64,000 bases of DNA, from the NCBI GenBank assembly GCA_963971285.1, contig OZ020262.1:6481036-6545035 (forward strand). Direction: 5' to 3'. Made by a program: the position numbers and the translations under genes. The notes under the pieces were generated by a model. It ran no database searches and was not told the origin of the DNA. It was given only the letters and a program-made list of their open reading frames with translations. The stretch is from Astropecten irregularis (lineage: Eukaryota > Echinodermata > Asteroidea > Paxillosida > Astropectinidae). Shown piece after piece: positions 38,610-51,623 of the stretch. Position 1 is the stretch's first letter; every line of letters begins with the position of its first letter.

Positions 38610-39346
38610 CATATCGAGAAAGCAGATGAAGGATTTGAGAAAAAGTATAATACACTGAATACAGTATTTCCTAATTAGGCCTACTGTTGATACAGCCTTG
38701 AAAAAAAATGGGTTAATGGTCATTGTTGTCCTTGTGTTATAGGCCATCTTATTGCAGATGCGTATGTAAATTGTTACGCCTATCGGTATATTTAACTGCA
38801 CGTTTTCTGTGCTTCATCAAGCTTTATAATTTCAATAATATACGGATAGGGAAATTACTTAAAATTTGCAAGAAATACTGCTAATGTATTCCCGTGCTAA
38901 TGAGGATGCTGACAAAAACATACAAAAGTTACCTATCGTGTACTGTACCTTTAACACTCGATCCGTGTAGGTATTATGTTTGCGGTAAATTATTTTCTCT
39001 CAAGAAATGTAAACCCAGCTCTCTCAACAAAGACAGCTAATGGTGGATTCTGTGATAGCCATAGTATTCTTCTCTATACATGTGTGCAATTTCTAATTAG
39101 TGTGGTATACCAATGCATGGCACGGTATACCATTATATTTACAGAGTCTATATCTGAAGATAGGTAATTAGTCCCATGGCTAATTAAATTGTGTGGGGTA
39201 TTGTCTGCATGCAAATTATGTAGCTGCATGGTTGGTAATTAGAAGAACTTTTGTAATTTATTTACAGATTTTGTACTGCAATAAAGTCGCAAATTATAAG
39301 AGGTCTAATAACAGTATATAAATTACGCTAACCTACAATTATTGGC

Positions 39347-39690
39347 ATTGAAGGTATAGTATTACTTTGGTAGCAGAAAATCTTCACAGATTTACCTAAA
39401 ACAAACAGGGTATAAAGAGGGTGATGGTTGAAACATACCGTTTACGTTTTTCTACCTAAAATGCTGTATTTATCCAGAAAAGAGTAAAACCAATGACCAA
39501 CAACAATTTTGATTTTTTAGAAAGATAAAAAATAACGGGGAAAAGGTAAACAAAAAATACCATGGGCGTTTTTCAATGTTTTCTCAAAAAGTGGCCACCG
39601 TATGGAATTGAACATTTCAAAGATGACAAATCTTCCTTGATATTTGCAAATTTCTTTGACAAAAACCAAAGTATGATATTACCTTAAGAA
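39347..39690. mobile_element. Family D-like composite element
   Basis: GAAGGTATAGTATTACTTTG opens it; CATACCGTTTACGTTTTTCT and the CACCGTATGGAATTGAACAT region follow; GTATGATATTACCTTAA closes it. The ends are inverted copies of a D-like terminus. Confidence 0.55.
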
Positions 39691-39756
39691 GTGTACACCT
39701 GTACATTGTAAGCATACAGCGAAACCGACGTTTTAATAAGCATTTTATGAGATAAA

Positions 39757-39783
39757 TCATTTCATTTCATATCATTTCATGGC
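39757..39783. repeat. Short imperfect TTTCA run
   Basis: AATCATTTCATTTCATATCA followed by TTTCAT. A few units of the same pentanucleotide that forms the large array 850 bases away. Confidence 0.7.
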
Positions 39784-40627
39784 ACGATTCGAAATATTGT
39801 ACAGTTCCAAAAAAATTACGAAAAAAACACAGGGATGCGAACGCAGAAAATGTGATGATTGGCGATGAGTGGTTGAAGTATAGAACTCAGTAAAGCGAGG
39901 CCACTCCACAGTGTGGCATTCATGGTCCACTCTCAAACACCATGGCGCAATTTCCCACGAGTTCTTCGAAGATAAATTAGCCTACATCAAAATACATTCA
40001 AATTTTGTGAGGTTCCAGTAATAGTTAATAGTTACCTGTGTGTTCTGCCAGCGAACAACATTCCTTGTCTCCGTTTGTGATACCTCGTCAAGCTTTATAA
40101 GGTTTTTTCTGGCAGGTACTTGCTAAACTGCTCAATCCCTTCGCGGTCCTAACTCCACACACACAGGCCGGGTATATCTCACACGATCACACACTCACAA
40201 AAGCTTAGCCTAGGAGCAGCCGTCGAGGTTGCAAAACATCTTACAAACAACACTACGGTCGCGTAAATACACACACAAACTCATCCGCGTACTGTGCATC
40301 TCCACACAACATTGTCAGTCGCTGTTATCTTCTTGCGCGCCTTTGTTCTCATGGAGAATGCACCGACAATGTGGCCCGTTGCCAAGGACCACGCGCATGC
40401 GCATTCAAGGAAAATAAATGTACCGGTGATGAAAGAAGTATATCAAAGATCTAAATTTATCATTGTTTATTTTCGGTCAATTACTTCCGACTATTTATAC
40501 ATTTTATACCAAAGGAAATATGTCTGTAAAATATTTACATAATACATGACTTCACATTCTAGACTGATATTTTTTGTAACTTGACAAATCGCATTTCAGT
40601 CCGCTTTTTTTGTAAATAAACAAATCG

Positions 40628-41960
40628 CATTTCATTTCATTTCATTTCATTTCATTTCATTTCATTTCATTTCATTTCATTTCATTTCATTTCATTTCAT
40701 TTCATTTCATTTCATTTCATTTCATTTCATTTCATTTCATTTCATTTCATTTCATTTCATTTCATTTCATTTCATTTCATTTCATTTCATTTCATTTCAT
40801 TTCATTTCATTTCATTTCATTTCATTTCATTTCATTTCATTTCATTTCATTTCATTTCATTTCATTTCATTTCATTTCATTTCATTTCATTTCATTTCAT
40901 TTCATTTCATTTCATTTCATTTCATTTCATTTCATTTCATTTCATTTCATTTCATTTCATTTCATTTCATTTCATTTCATTTCATTTCATTTCATTTCAT
41001 TTCATTTCATTTCATTTCATTTCATTTCATTTCATTTCATTTCATTTCATTTCATTTCATTTCATTTCATTTCATTTCATTTCATTTCATTTCATTTCAT
41101 TTCATTTCATTTCATTTCATTTCATTTCATTTCATTTCATTTCATTTCATTTCATTTCATTTCATTTCATTTCATTTCATTTCATTTCATTTCATTTCAT
41201 TTCATTTCATTTCATTTCATTTCATTTCATTTCATTTCATTTCATTTCATTTCATTTCATTTCATTTCATTTCATTTCATTTCATTTCATTTCATTTCAT
41301 TTCATTTCATTTCATTTCATTTCATTTCATTTCATTTCATTTCATTTCATTTCATTTCATTTCATTTCATTTCATTTCATTTCATTTCATTTCATTTCAT
41401 TTCATTTCATTTCATTTCATTTCATTTCATTTCATTTCATTTCATTTCATTTCATTTCATTTCATTTCATTTCATTTCATTTCATTTCATTTCATTTCAT
41501 TTCATTTCATTTCATTTCATTTCATTTCATTTCATTTCATTTCATTTCATTTCATTTCATTTCATTTCATTTCATTTCATTTCATTTCATTTCATTTCAT
41601 TTCATTTCATTTCATTTCATTTCATTTCATTTCATTTCATTTCATTTCATTTCATTTCATTTCATTTCATTTCATTTCATTTCATTTCATTTCATTTCAT
41701 TTCATTTCATTTCATTTCATTTCATTTCATTTCATTTCATTTCATTTCATTTCATTTCATTTCATTTCATTTCATTTCATTTCATTTCATTTCATTTCAT
41801 TTCATTTCATTTCATTTCATTTCATTTCATTTCATTTCATTTCATTTCATTTCATTTCATTTCATTTCATTTCATTTCATTTCATTTCATTTCATTTCAT
41901 TTCATTTCATTTCATTTCATTTCATTTCATTTCATTTCATTTCATTTCATTTCATTTCAT
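40628..41960 (+). repeat. Pure (TTTCA)n pentanucleotide array, 266 units
   Basis: An uninterrupted TTCAT repeat from 40631 to 41960 (1330 bases), with a partial unit before it, and no substitution seen. The left flank ACAAATCGCATTTCA is present twice, once unexpanded at about 40585-40600 and once at the array border. That suggests the array grew from a duplicated seed. There is no coding potential. Confidence 0.97.
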
Positions 41961-42650
41961 TTTTTACCGATTTTACATATAATATACTGTACTGCTATTA
42001 TTAGTGTTATTCAAATAAAGCAAGATTTAAAAGTCCTCCAATTTGAAAGACTTAACCTTTTCACCGTTCATCTAAGACGATTTTCTGTCCGTGGCCGGCG
42101 GGTAAACAGGAGATACTTAAGTGGTTTTCCATCATCGCAACAAACAAAGAAATTATCATTTTCCCTTGTGCCAGGGATTAATGCTTTTAAGTGTATAAAT
42201 ACAGGCATGTTTTCTCAGCAGAAAACGAAATATACACAAATAAACCGCGGTTGTATATATACACCCACGGAATCGAGTTATATGGACACAAGGATATGGC
42301 ATTAAGAATGTTTTCATACAAATAAGGAAAACACGCAACGATGTTTCAGGTATTATTAACGTACTCCTTTGCTTTATTAATCGACTGGTAGCCCGCACAT
42401 GAATGTTTCTTATATTAACAATAAGGATTGTATGAGATAATTATTCATTTTTTTCCATCAAGCGTGAAGTACGCATACTAATTGTCTTGGTATATTCAGT
42501 ATGATGATTAGCAGTTACTTAGTGATTATTGTTTGAGAAATTAACTAAGCGAAATACAAATACAAAAAGAGTAGGAAGACAAGCAGATGAAAAGCACTAC
42601 TACACAACGAATATAATAATTATCTAAATTGCATATTAATATTAGGGAGA

Positions 42651-42887
42651 CACTTTAGCGTCTAAAAGTGAACATTTGGGAGACATCTGCAAATAGGGAG
42701 ACTTTTCGGAGTCTCCCTATTATACCAGCTAAATTTTAAAGACATATTTTTGCCGTCCATATTTCAATAGAAGACAGTAAATGCTCTCAATATGATCATA
42801 TGTAAATTTCAAGTTCATTGGTTTGGAGGATGTTTAGAAATAGGTAAGTGAAGTTTATGCACGACCCTATGGGAAAGTCTCCCTAAT
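42651..42887. mobile_element. Short inverted-repeat element with internal hairpin
   Basis: ATTAGGGAGACACTTT at the left and AAAGTCTCCCTAAT at the right. Inside, ATAGGGAGACTTTTCGGAGT and CTCCCTAT form a second, perfect copy of the same inverted motif. Confidence 0.65.
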
Positions 42888-43000
42888 GACCCATTCCTGG
42901 AAATAATAATTTATAATTCGCGCTTTTTGAGCAAATAAACGCTTATCATCACTTAAATGTATAAAGAAATAATTAATTAATGAGGATTTATTATCATGAA

Positions 43001-43140
43001 ATAACCACAAGGGAAACTGACTGAATTTAAAGTCATTGATAAATGAAAAAAGAAAAGAAAAAAAAATTACTGGAGCGGGATTCGAACCGGCGACCTCCGG
43101 AAAGCCGTATAGGCGCTCGTCAACAAAACGGGTTCACGCC
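43001..43140 (-). mobile_element. Family H SINE
   Basis: AATAACCACAAGGGAAACTG (tail), then ACTGGAGCGGGATTCGAACC (B box on the minus strand), then AAAGCCGTATAGGCGCTCG. The A-box part is degraded. Confidence 0.7.
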
Positions 43141-43476
43141 CACCCTTCAACCTCCACTCCCGCCTCCCAGGGTACTGAGATGGAGGTTGCAAGAGTAGGT
43201 TTTTTTTTCATCGGATGGACATCCAGCAATGACAGACTGAACGAGGGTGCAATGACTTTGCCCGTGTGCCAATTACTATCAGTAGTGTTCGATTCAAATA
43301 TCCTTACGTAATACCGTGTAATGTTCTAATTCCTAGGGGAGCACATATCGAGAATTTTGATTGGATTTTGTCAGTTCAGATGACTCGTCTTTGGTCCCTT
43401 GGTGTCGGAATGATGCTGGCTTTGCCTAATTTCACACTCTGAGAAGTAGGTACATCATTTATGCTTAATTAAATCC

Positions 43477-43725
43477 AAGGGACCAATTATAGAGCTGCTT
43501 AAAACACAAAATTTGCTCAAGCATGAAAAGTCTTCCTTAATCAAACAGGATTACCAACCAAATGTTCATGTGATGTTTACTGCTTTTGACTTGTATTTGG
43601 CCATTGTTTGCTGAGCATAACATTCACAAGGAGTTTTGGCTGAAATACTGATTTTATTTGCCGAGGTTTTTGATGCTTAAGCACATTTTGGTGCTTAAGC
43701 AGCTCTCTATGAAAATGGCCTAAGA
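43477..43725. mobile_element. Family A element (A2 subtype)
   Basis: GGGACCAATTATAGAGCTGC at the left and AGCTCTCTATGAAAATGGCC at the right. The interior holds AAGTCTTCCTTAATCAAACA and TTTGCTGAGCATAACATTCA. Confidence 0.8.
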
Positions 43726-44096
43726 TCTAAGCCAGTTTTACACTGATCCCGTCTCGTTGATCACTGGGCACCGTACAGGGGACCAGGGACCAATTCCAAG
43801 GTTCTGCTTACCGTAAGCGTAGAATCTGCGCTTACAGAAACAAAAGATGATGTGCTTACGATATAGGGTAAGAGAGAAGCTATGCGCGTTTGCAAAATAC
43901 GAGTAACTAAATTAGGATCTCTTACTTTCTCGGCTAGCGTTGAAATTCGAACCATTTCATTCCCATACAATGACATTGGTGGAGTTAGTTAGGTCTAGAA
44001 GGGTGAGAGAATCAAAACTATCCAGTCTCATTTTTGCGTCAAACTTCTTCCAAGATAAAATCAGTAAAAACGGGATGATCGACTCAAATCCTCCAG

Positions 44097-44217
44097 GGTT
44101 GATTAAAAAACTCATCGTATTTTACTATCAATCGTAAGGGCTTATGATGCACTGCAGTATCCTTCGTAACTCGAGTTATGATCGATCGTATAGACTAGGG
44201 CTTCTTGAAATGGACCC
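44097..44217 (+). mobile_element. Family B element
   Basis: GGGTTGATTAAAAAACTCAT at the left and CTTCTTGAAATGGACCC at the right, with TACTATCAATCGTAAGGGCT and AACTCGAGTTATGATCGATC between. Confidence 0.8.
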
Positions 44218-44794
44218 GGAGTTAGTCAGCTCTATGCCAAAAGTTATCAAAAAAGGGCCGCATAAAAATTATTTCATAAAAGTCCAGCACCATGTCTTGG
44301 GGGACACCCACCCGTAAAAAGCGCAAAGATCCCCCGTCTGCATCCAGCCCGGCCACGCCTCGTCCTAACAATCTACAGCGTGGGCGTCACATTATATGAA
44401 ATAATACCGATACTTGAAGAAAGAAAAATACAATGGGCTATCTTCATCTCGTCTCTCATACAGGTCTTTTGTTTCCACGTATTGTTTCTGCATAAGATGC
44501 TTTCCTCAGAAAAAAAGACTGCATGCAATACGAGTGCCCACTCTCAGCAAGTATACAGCACTAAGAACAGAATTGAAATACATGACTTGCATATGAAGAC
44601 GATCGTATAATGGCAGACACGGTTTTCAAGCCGCACTTCATTTTTCACGACTGAACGAATAAATCCCATTTCACCTCGCCATTTATACAGATTTGTGTGT
44701 TTTATGGCGACACACGGCATGAGGTAATTGAGAAAAAATGTGTGAAGGCGACGTACGGTCGCTCTGATGGCGCAGTCAAGACAATGTTTTCACA

Positions 44795-45080
44795 TTAAAG
44801 GTATAATACATGATTGGTAAATGTCACAGAACAATTATCCTTTGTCTAATCCAACATGCACATGAAATAATAAACCTGTGAACACTTGAACTCAATCTGA
44901 GTCACAAGAAAATGTTCTCGGTTTTGTTTGACTAATTTCTGGATAAATACACCATTTCAGGCGGAAATATTTTAACGGTACGTTTCTACCAGCACCATCT
45001 TTATAGTACCCTGAAATGTATACGTAAATCTGTGGACATTTCCGTTTGGGTATGTTACCAATCCTGGACTGTTTGTTTAA
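44795..45080. mobile_element. Family D element, TTAA-flanked
   Basis: TTAAAGGTATAATACATGAT at the left; TTACCAATCCTGGACTGTTT then GTTTAA at the right. The length is 286 bp, an internal deletion relative to the copy at 38246. Confidence 0.75.
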
Positions 45081-46012
45081 GGGAAATTCGGGAGAAACAT
45101 AATGAAAATGTTAGGTGATAATTAATTCATGATATTTATTCCTCCTGAGTTACGAGCCACCTACAGACTATCGTACGCACCTTAGGAAACATGAGGAATA
45201 AATAATAATTACCATCACATATGAGTTCGATTTTCTTTTCACAGAGCTCTACACGATTTCCAAGTCTGGGATGAGTGGTCATATCACCATGGTAACTCCA
45301 TAGCAACTCTTAAGTGAAATTCAGGGAATTAATGTACAAGACGGAATTGCAGAGATCAGCGCACAATCGGGATGCACACATTACGCACAGCACACAGCCC
45401 TATAGGACAATGTGTAATGGTTTCTGAGTGCTTTTTTACATACAAAAACGCGTATGTAAATCGTACAGAACACGACAATGCATGTTGTGTGTTTAATAAA
45501 ATCAACAAAAAGGGGGAAATTATGAAGCATGATAAATAATAATCTTCTAACATGTCTTTTACACCTAAAAACTGCACAGACACAAATTATCTTAGGCGTT
45601 ATGCCTAAAAGGCCCGGCCTACCACGTTTTTTTTCCCAAATTGCCGGAACTTAACATTGAACTCCACGTGGCTATAGGCGTACATAAACGTGCAGAATAA
45701 TATTTTGTACGCCACGGGCAATTGAAATGTGTTTAAAATAGAATAATATAAATAAATGAATACATGAATAATAAAAAGGTATCTATTTTTCAGAAAATAC
45801 AAACATACATTGGGATCATACATTACATTAAATTATTATACTGTATATTGAAGCTACGTAACGGTTGTCATGCTGTTCTAGAAAATAAGAAAATAGCGCA
45901 CTTTAAACAGGCAAAATAAATCGTTGGTGAGTTTCGTCGCATCTTGCGTAAACAAAAAACAAAGCTTGATTTTGGAGTCAACATCTGTTCATTTCTTCAT
46001 CTTAATTTTTTC

Positions 46013-46138
46013 ATGAAATAACCACAAGGGAAACTGACAGAATTTAAAGTCATTGAAAAGTGAACAAAGAAAAATTGACTGGAGCGGGGTTCGAACCCGG
46101 GCGACCTCCTGAATACCGTACAGGCGCTCTACCAAATA
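46013..46138 (-). mobile_element. Family H SINE
   Basis: AATAACCACAAGGGAAACTG, then GACTGGAGCGGGGTTCGAAC, then CTGAATACCGTACAGGCGCT. On the minus strand the B box is GGTTCGAACCCCGCTCC, the best-preserved of the copies. Confidence 0.8.
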
Positions 46139-47046
46139 TTCAAAATGATTTTGCTTCAAAAATTTCAGACCGAAGGTGGAATAAAAAAGTGCAGGTTGTA
46201 TTTAATTTGCAAGTTGTAGAATGTGGTGTATAAGAAACGAACTCACCTACGCGTAAAATTCTTCAATTCCGTCCCGTTTACGTGTAACGACGTCAACTCG
46301 TCATTATTCACTCCACGCAGGCCGAAGTAAACTCATTTTGAATGCGACGTATGATACTGCGACCTTTACGGGTAATACCGTAAATTTCGCGGTGCTTGAC
46401 CGGCCGGTACGACGCGTCGAAGTCTTCCCCGACCCGTGCGCGCAAGACAAGCACTAAGTAGCTCTGTGATATCTTCAATATGACGGCTGTCTTTCTTGTT
46501 TTTTATCGTAGTTGGACAATTGTGGCGATAATGCGTCGTTCCACAGTATTCTACGAGATTCGTCTTAAGCAACCACGGTACAATATTTTATCTTGTTGTT
46601 AACATTGTGTATCAGCGTATAGGAGCCAGCGGCAAGGTGATGGTTAAATGTCCATCTGCGCTCTGGTCAACTATAGGACATTGCCTCCACGAGCGGTCAT
46701 CGTGTGCCGTGGACTGACCATGCAAACCCTGACCCTGACTCCGGACACTATTAAAATCAGTGACATTCGAGAACCGGGACTGACCATGACAGAGCGTGGC
46801 TGAAGTTTGCACCGAATTTGTAATACAAGACGCAGCTACTCACCAAGGAAATACAAAGCTGGTCCGGTACCCAGACCCCTCATGAATAATGCATAACACC
46901 TTGCACACAATACAAGGAAAATTAATTGAAGCTGAACTAATTACCAGAGTATCCATTACCCAAATAAAGAAAAGCAACACACTATAGGCCTAATTATTCC
47001 GCATTTATTTTGTTCGTATTCCAAAGAAACTGGGCCAAACTGACCT

Positions 47047-47196
47047 GGGGCCGATTTCACTAACGCTTTGCGATCATCGTAAAGCCTAAATCCATCGCTA
47101 AAACAGAAAATTGCTACGCAAAGTAGCGATCGATTTTCCGTTAAGCGATGGATTTGGGCTTTAGCGATGATCTCAAACGTTAGTGAAATCGGCCCC
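47047..47196. mobile_element. Family P palindromic element, 150 bp
   Basis: GGGGCCGATTTCACTAACG at the left and CGTTAGTGAAATCGGCCCC at the right are exact complements. Pairing continues through GCGATCATCG and AAATCCATCGCT, so nearly the whole element folds on itself. Confidence 0.9.
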
Positions 47197-47199
47197 AGG

Positions 47200-47324
47200 A
47201 GTCGATTTCACCAAACTCATCGTAACTTATCATCAATCGTATGCATTGCAGCCCTACGTAGGATACGATGGGTTATCCTTCGTAACTCGAGTTACGATCG
47301 ATCGTAGGGCTTCGTGAAATCGAC
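47200..47324 (+). mobile_element. Family B element, complete
   Basis: AGTCGATTTCACCAAACTCA at the left and GCTTCGTGAAATCGAC at the right. It starts three bases after the family P element ends. Confidence 0.9.
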
Positions 47325-48887
47325 AAACTCAACTCTACCATATTTACTGTGAATAAATAACAAGAACAATTCCAAATGCCCATTGTGGTTGGTATATTCT
47401 GTTAAATACTATCCATGTATACGATCCCGAACAATCAGTGAATATATACGCCTAAATAAAACATAAATACATAAAATACAAACAAATCAGTTGAAATAAT
47501 ACTTATACCATAATGATCAACGTGTAAGATAAAAAAAAATAATGAAGGAATAAAGGGGAAAATCAACTAATGATGGGCAATGACTTCAGCTTCATTCTAA
47601 AAGACAAATAATTCACATGTCCAATTCAAGGAAACGTATTGAATATTGATAATGTTTTTCGCGGATTCTGTGTTTTAAGTTTGGTTAAGATACACAGCCG
47701 ATCCCAATTGATTCCCCCTCCCCCTTTTTTTGTAAATTTTCAAATATAGTTTTTTCACTAATCATTTTTATGACAGCATGTCAGATGGGACAATTTCACT
47801 GAAAATTGTTCTTTTATAGACCTGGCATTTTAAATACACTTTTGCTTTCACAAAAACCGAAAAAAATAAGCAATGACGTCTTAAATGTTTTCGATCCAGA
47901 CTTTGAGTGGGAATTTGTAATGATTGATATATTACAAGGGCACTTCGTTAGGTCAAGGTGGGCGCGCAGTGTTCACCGATGGACCTATAAGTCTCTAGAA
48001 GCACGCTTTCGCAGGACGTGACCCCTGAACAAGGGTACTATATTATCCCCAAAACAATACAAATGTCTAATAATTAGACACAGCGGTGTCAGCAAACGGA
48101 CAAGGTGACAAATAAAAGAGGTGTGTGGGAAGAAGTTGAATAAAACACGGGGATCATTTATGGCAAACAAAAGAGGAATTAGATAGTACCGTTCGGTGTA
48201 TTTTTGTTTATTGCCGAGGAAGATGCATTCTTGAACAGATAATTTTTATGAGATCTCACGAACAAGACATTCATCCCTTATGTCAACATCTAGCTAAGCC
48301 GATCCAGCGCCTCAAATTGACCGTTAGTATAAAATAATCCCACCAGTTCTTATCTTAATCCGAAAATAAATCCATTTTTTTTCCTCTGATCCCCCAAATT
48401 CGTGCAGTAAACGCAGTTTTACTTCCCCAAAAATAGAGGCAAGGATTTCTTTCCCTGCTCGACTCGAACAAAAATTGACCCGTACTGTAATTTTGTTGTT
48501 TCTTTCTCTCTTGAAACTACAAAGATGTACGGTGTGACCCGCTAATTAACAACGGGCTGTCGGTACATTACCGGCACGCCGAACAGTGGTGTCATCAACG
48601 ATTCAATACTAAAATCATTATCATAATTTTTAATTTGATTTCGTGAAATTGCAACTGGGAGCATGAAATTAAAATCGCCGTATTCTCTGGCTTTCCCTCC
48701 TGAAAATATCCATTAAATTGTCGTGAGACAGTGAGTTAATTATTAGGATACAGATTCATAGGGACAATTACAGCAATATCTGGCGAAAATGTCTATTTAC
48801 AGACCGTGAAAATTACATACTTCTGTTCCTTGCTCTGTTGTGGACATGTGTTTTTCTCTTACAAATTCACAGTGTGCCATCGTTTTG

Positions 48888-49252
48888 AAGGTAGTACAGT
48901 TGTATCATACTTTAGATAAGTTGGTAGAATAGCTGCGGTCTGTTCATAATTTGATTTGCCATGGAATAAAAACAAACCTGTGAAATTTTCAGCTCAATTG
49001 ATCATTGGAAAAAGTAGAAAAACATCGAAGAACCGTTGCAATTGTTACGCGAAATATTTAGGTAATTGCGAAGTTTTGACCTCGGAGAGCAAAACTGTTT
49101 TGGTCTTTTATTTCACCCAGTTCTGGATAAATACAGCATTTAACGGTATGTTTCTACCACCACCATCTGTATAATACCATGTAAGTTATACGTAAATCTG
49201 TGAACATTTCTGTTTTAGTTTCCTACCAAAGTATGACACATGTAGTGCCTTT
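48888..49252. mobile_element. Family D element, diverged
   Basis: GAAGGTAGTACAGTTGTATC opens it and CAAAGTATGACACATGTAGT closes it. Inside are AACGGTATGTTTCTACCACC and AAGTTATACGTAAATCTGTG. Confidence 0.65.
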
Positions 49253-49674
49253 CAATTTCTTCTTGGGGATAAGGTATAGCTTACTTCAAGAGTGACGGTA
49301 TAGTGTAGCCTTGGAATTTTATAAGCAATTACTTCTACAACTTGAACACTCATTATAAATCTTGCGCGCATTATCACTACGTTATGTACAGTGCAGCTTT
49401 ACGACATGTCTTTTTACTAAACGGCTTACGTTTCGAGTAGCATTTTGAGACTTCGGATTAAATCCGATCCGAGCTTAAACCCTCTCGATCCGATTAAATC
49501 TCCATTGGCGTTTGGTGGCCTAGGTGATGGCCCACAACATGTATTGTTTCTGGCTGGTACTCGGTTTCCTGCAAGGTTTAAGCCCTGGGGCACGGGATCC
49601 CTACGGTATAATGACATGGATCTGGTTGCTTAGGTGAAGGTTGTACATGTTTTGAAACAATATCGATGAACATT

Positions 49675-49887
49675 AGGGCCCGATTTCATAGAGTTGCTTA
49701 AGCATGAAAAGTCTTCCTTGATCAAACAGGATTACCAACCAAGTTTTCGTCTGTTTACTGTTTTGGACTTGTATTCGGCCATTTTGTATGAGCATAGCAT
49801 TCACAAGGAGTTTTAGCTGGCATATAAATACTGATTCTATTTACCAAGGTTTCTGGTGCATATGCAGCTTTATGAAATTGGTCCCAG
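49675..49887. mobile_element. Family A element (A2 subtype)
   Basis: GGGCCCGATTTCATAGAGTT at the left and AGCTTTATGAAATTGGTCCC at the right, with AAAGTCTTCCTTGATCAAAC inside. Confidence 0.8.
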
Positions 49888-50449
49888 ACCGAGTGAAAAT
49901 TCGTTGAAATCCGTGTCTCAAAATGCGAAATATTCTGCCTTTAATATAACTAGGAAAGTTAAATATTTAAACATTAATAGTGTACATCTCTGTGTTAATT
50001 TCAATAATTTCTCTGGAATTTATTGATATGGTTAAATGACTTTTGTTAGTGATTTTAATTTGGGGTACAAGGAAGTTGTGATAAAGTTTGTTATCATTAT
50101 TGAACTGGAGCCGCACTTCTTCATTTTAGAGAGGGCGCTGTTCAGCGACTCGATCACCACATGCACTATTGTTGACCGATGGGGGCGGTATACTGCTCGC
50201 TTTGCAAACTTTTAGGGTGTACTGTAGACCAGTAAATAATTTCCCATAGGCTCCCATGCTAAATGGACAATATTAATCAAATATACTAAGAGAAGTTTTT
50301 CAGACACTCCAGCCAAACACCAAAATGAAGCTGAAAACTTTTCATTTTGCCATTAATTTTCTATAGGGTAACCAATGACTTTTTGAGAAAAATCCATCCA
50401 AAGGAAAATACCCTGAAATCAGCCATGTTGACTGGAGACTAAAAAAATT

Positions 50450-50680
50450 TACCCCTCCCCTACATCCCAAAGTTTTAAATCTTTTCACAGGATTTTTGAC
50501 CTTCTGAAGATCAAAATTGTTTTCGGTCATTGGTTTTACTCTTGTCTCAATAAATACAGCATTTCAGGCAGAAAATTAGTGTAACGGTATGTTTCGACTA
50601 TCACCATCTTTATACCCTGTAAATTATAGGTAAATCTGTGAAGATTTCTGTTTCGGTATACATGTAGCAGGCCTACCTTT
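50450..50680. mobile_element. Family D element, right part
   Basis: GATCAAAATTGTTTTCGGTC, AACGGTATGTTTCGACTATC and GTAGCAGGCCTACCTTTAA. The left boundary, towards 50275, is unclear. Confidence 0.55.
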
Positions 50681-51623
50681 AATGATTCATATAAATGTCA
50701 TCTTTCTAGGCTTAGTAACCAAACAAGGTACATGTATTACGGAAAAATTTCACGATTCTGAAGGTTTCATCCTAACTTGACTCATTTTGTTTATTGATGA
50801 ATAACTGGGTTTACATTATTATGATATATCATAATACGAGTCGACGGTTTATATTTTGTTGAATACTATGGGTCATATTTTTATTTTGGTTTCCTGGCAA
50901 AAGTCTGGTTTGGGTTCTTTCCACTGACAAGTAGGCCTGTCACAAATTGAGCAGAAAGATGCCAAGTGTCACTAGCGAGTCTAGCTTTTCGAACAAGCTC
51001 ATCAAAGTACGCAGATTTAAGCAGATGCACAGCGAACCAAGAAGGTCACGGATCAAGATACGAGCAACGATGTCATCACTTCCGAGACTGTCACTGTAAA
51101 ACTCGCGAGACAACAACATTCACAATTCGAAACGTAATTTTACGACTGCCAGCCACAGAGTTTCCTGGAGGTACAACCGCCAAACAGCGCAATTATACAG
51201 CCCTAGGGCACACAGGTCCAACTTCTCCTCACCAACTCAAGACAATGTAGACAATATGTTATTGGTATCTTTCGGTTTAGCTTAAGTTTGTGTTTCTTTG
51301 CTTACTTTTCACAAGGGTCCAGGCCCGTTGAGACACCGTCACTCCTGGGATGAAACCATCTGTTTAGTAAGCTGCGTCCTTGCTCAAGGCTTGCTTGTCA
51401 GTAGCACTTCACTTCGGAATCATCGGGTGATAGTACTGGTTCTTGTAGCGTCGGGAAGCATCCTTGGCTTAAAGTGAGGGAACAACCTCTTTCTTCCATG
51501 ATTAATTTTGTTCAAGTACCTGAGTACATCAAACTTGTTAAAGAGCCAGCTATTTACTGGTGCTCTGGGAGTCATTTGGCAGATGTTCTCGTAGCTGATG
51601 TCCTTTTCTTGTGATCTACTTGA

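Noticed and set aside
40628-41960. CRISPR-like or telomeric array
   Set aside because: Units are five bases with no spacers, and TTTCA is not a known telomere unit; it is a simple microsatellite.
50966-51250. 94-residue plus-strand frame
   Set aside because: No recognisable domain, no splice context, and adjacent to the RSRC1 3' region on the other strand.
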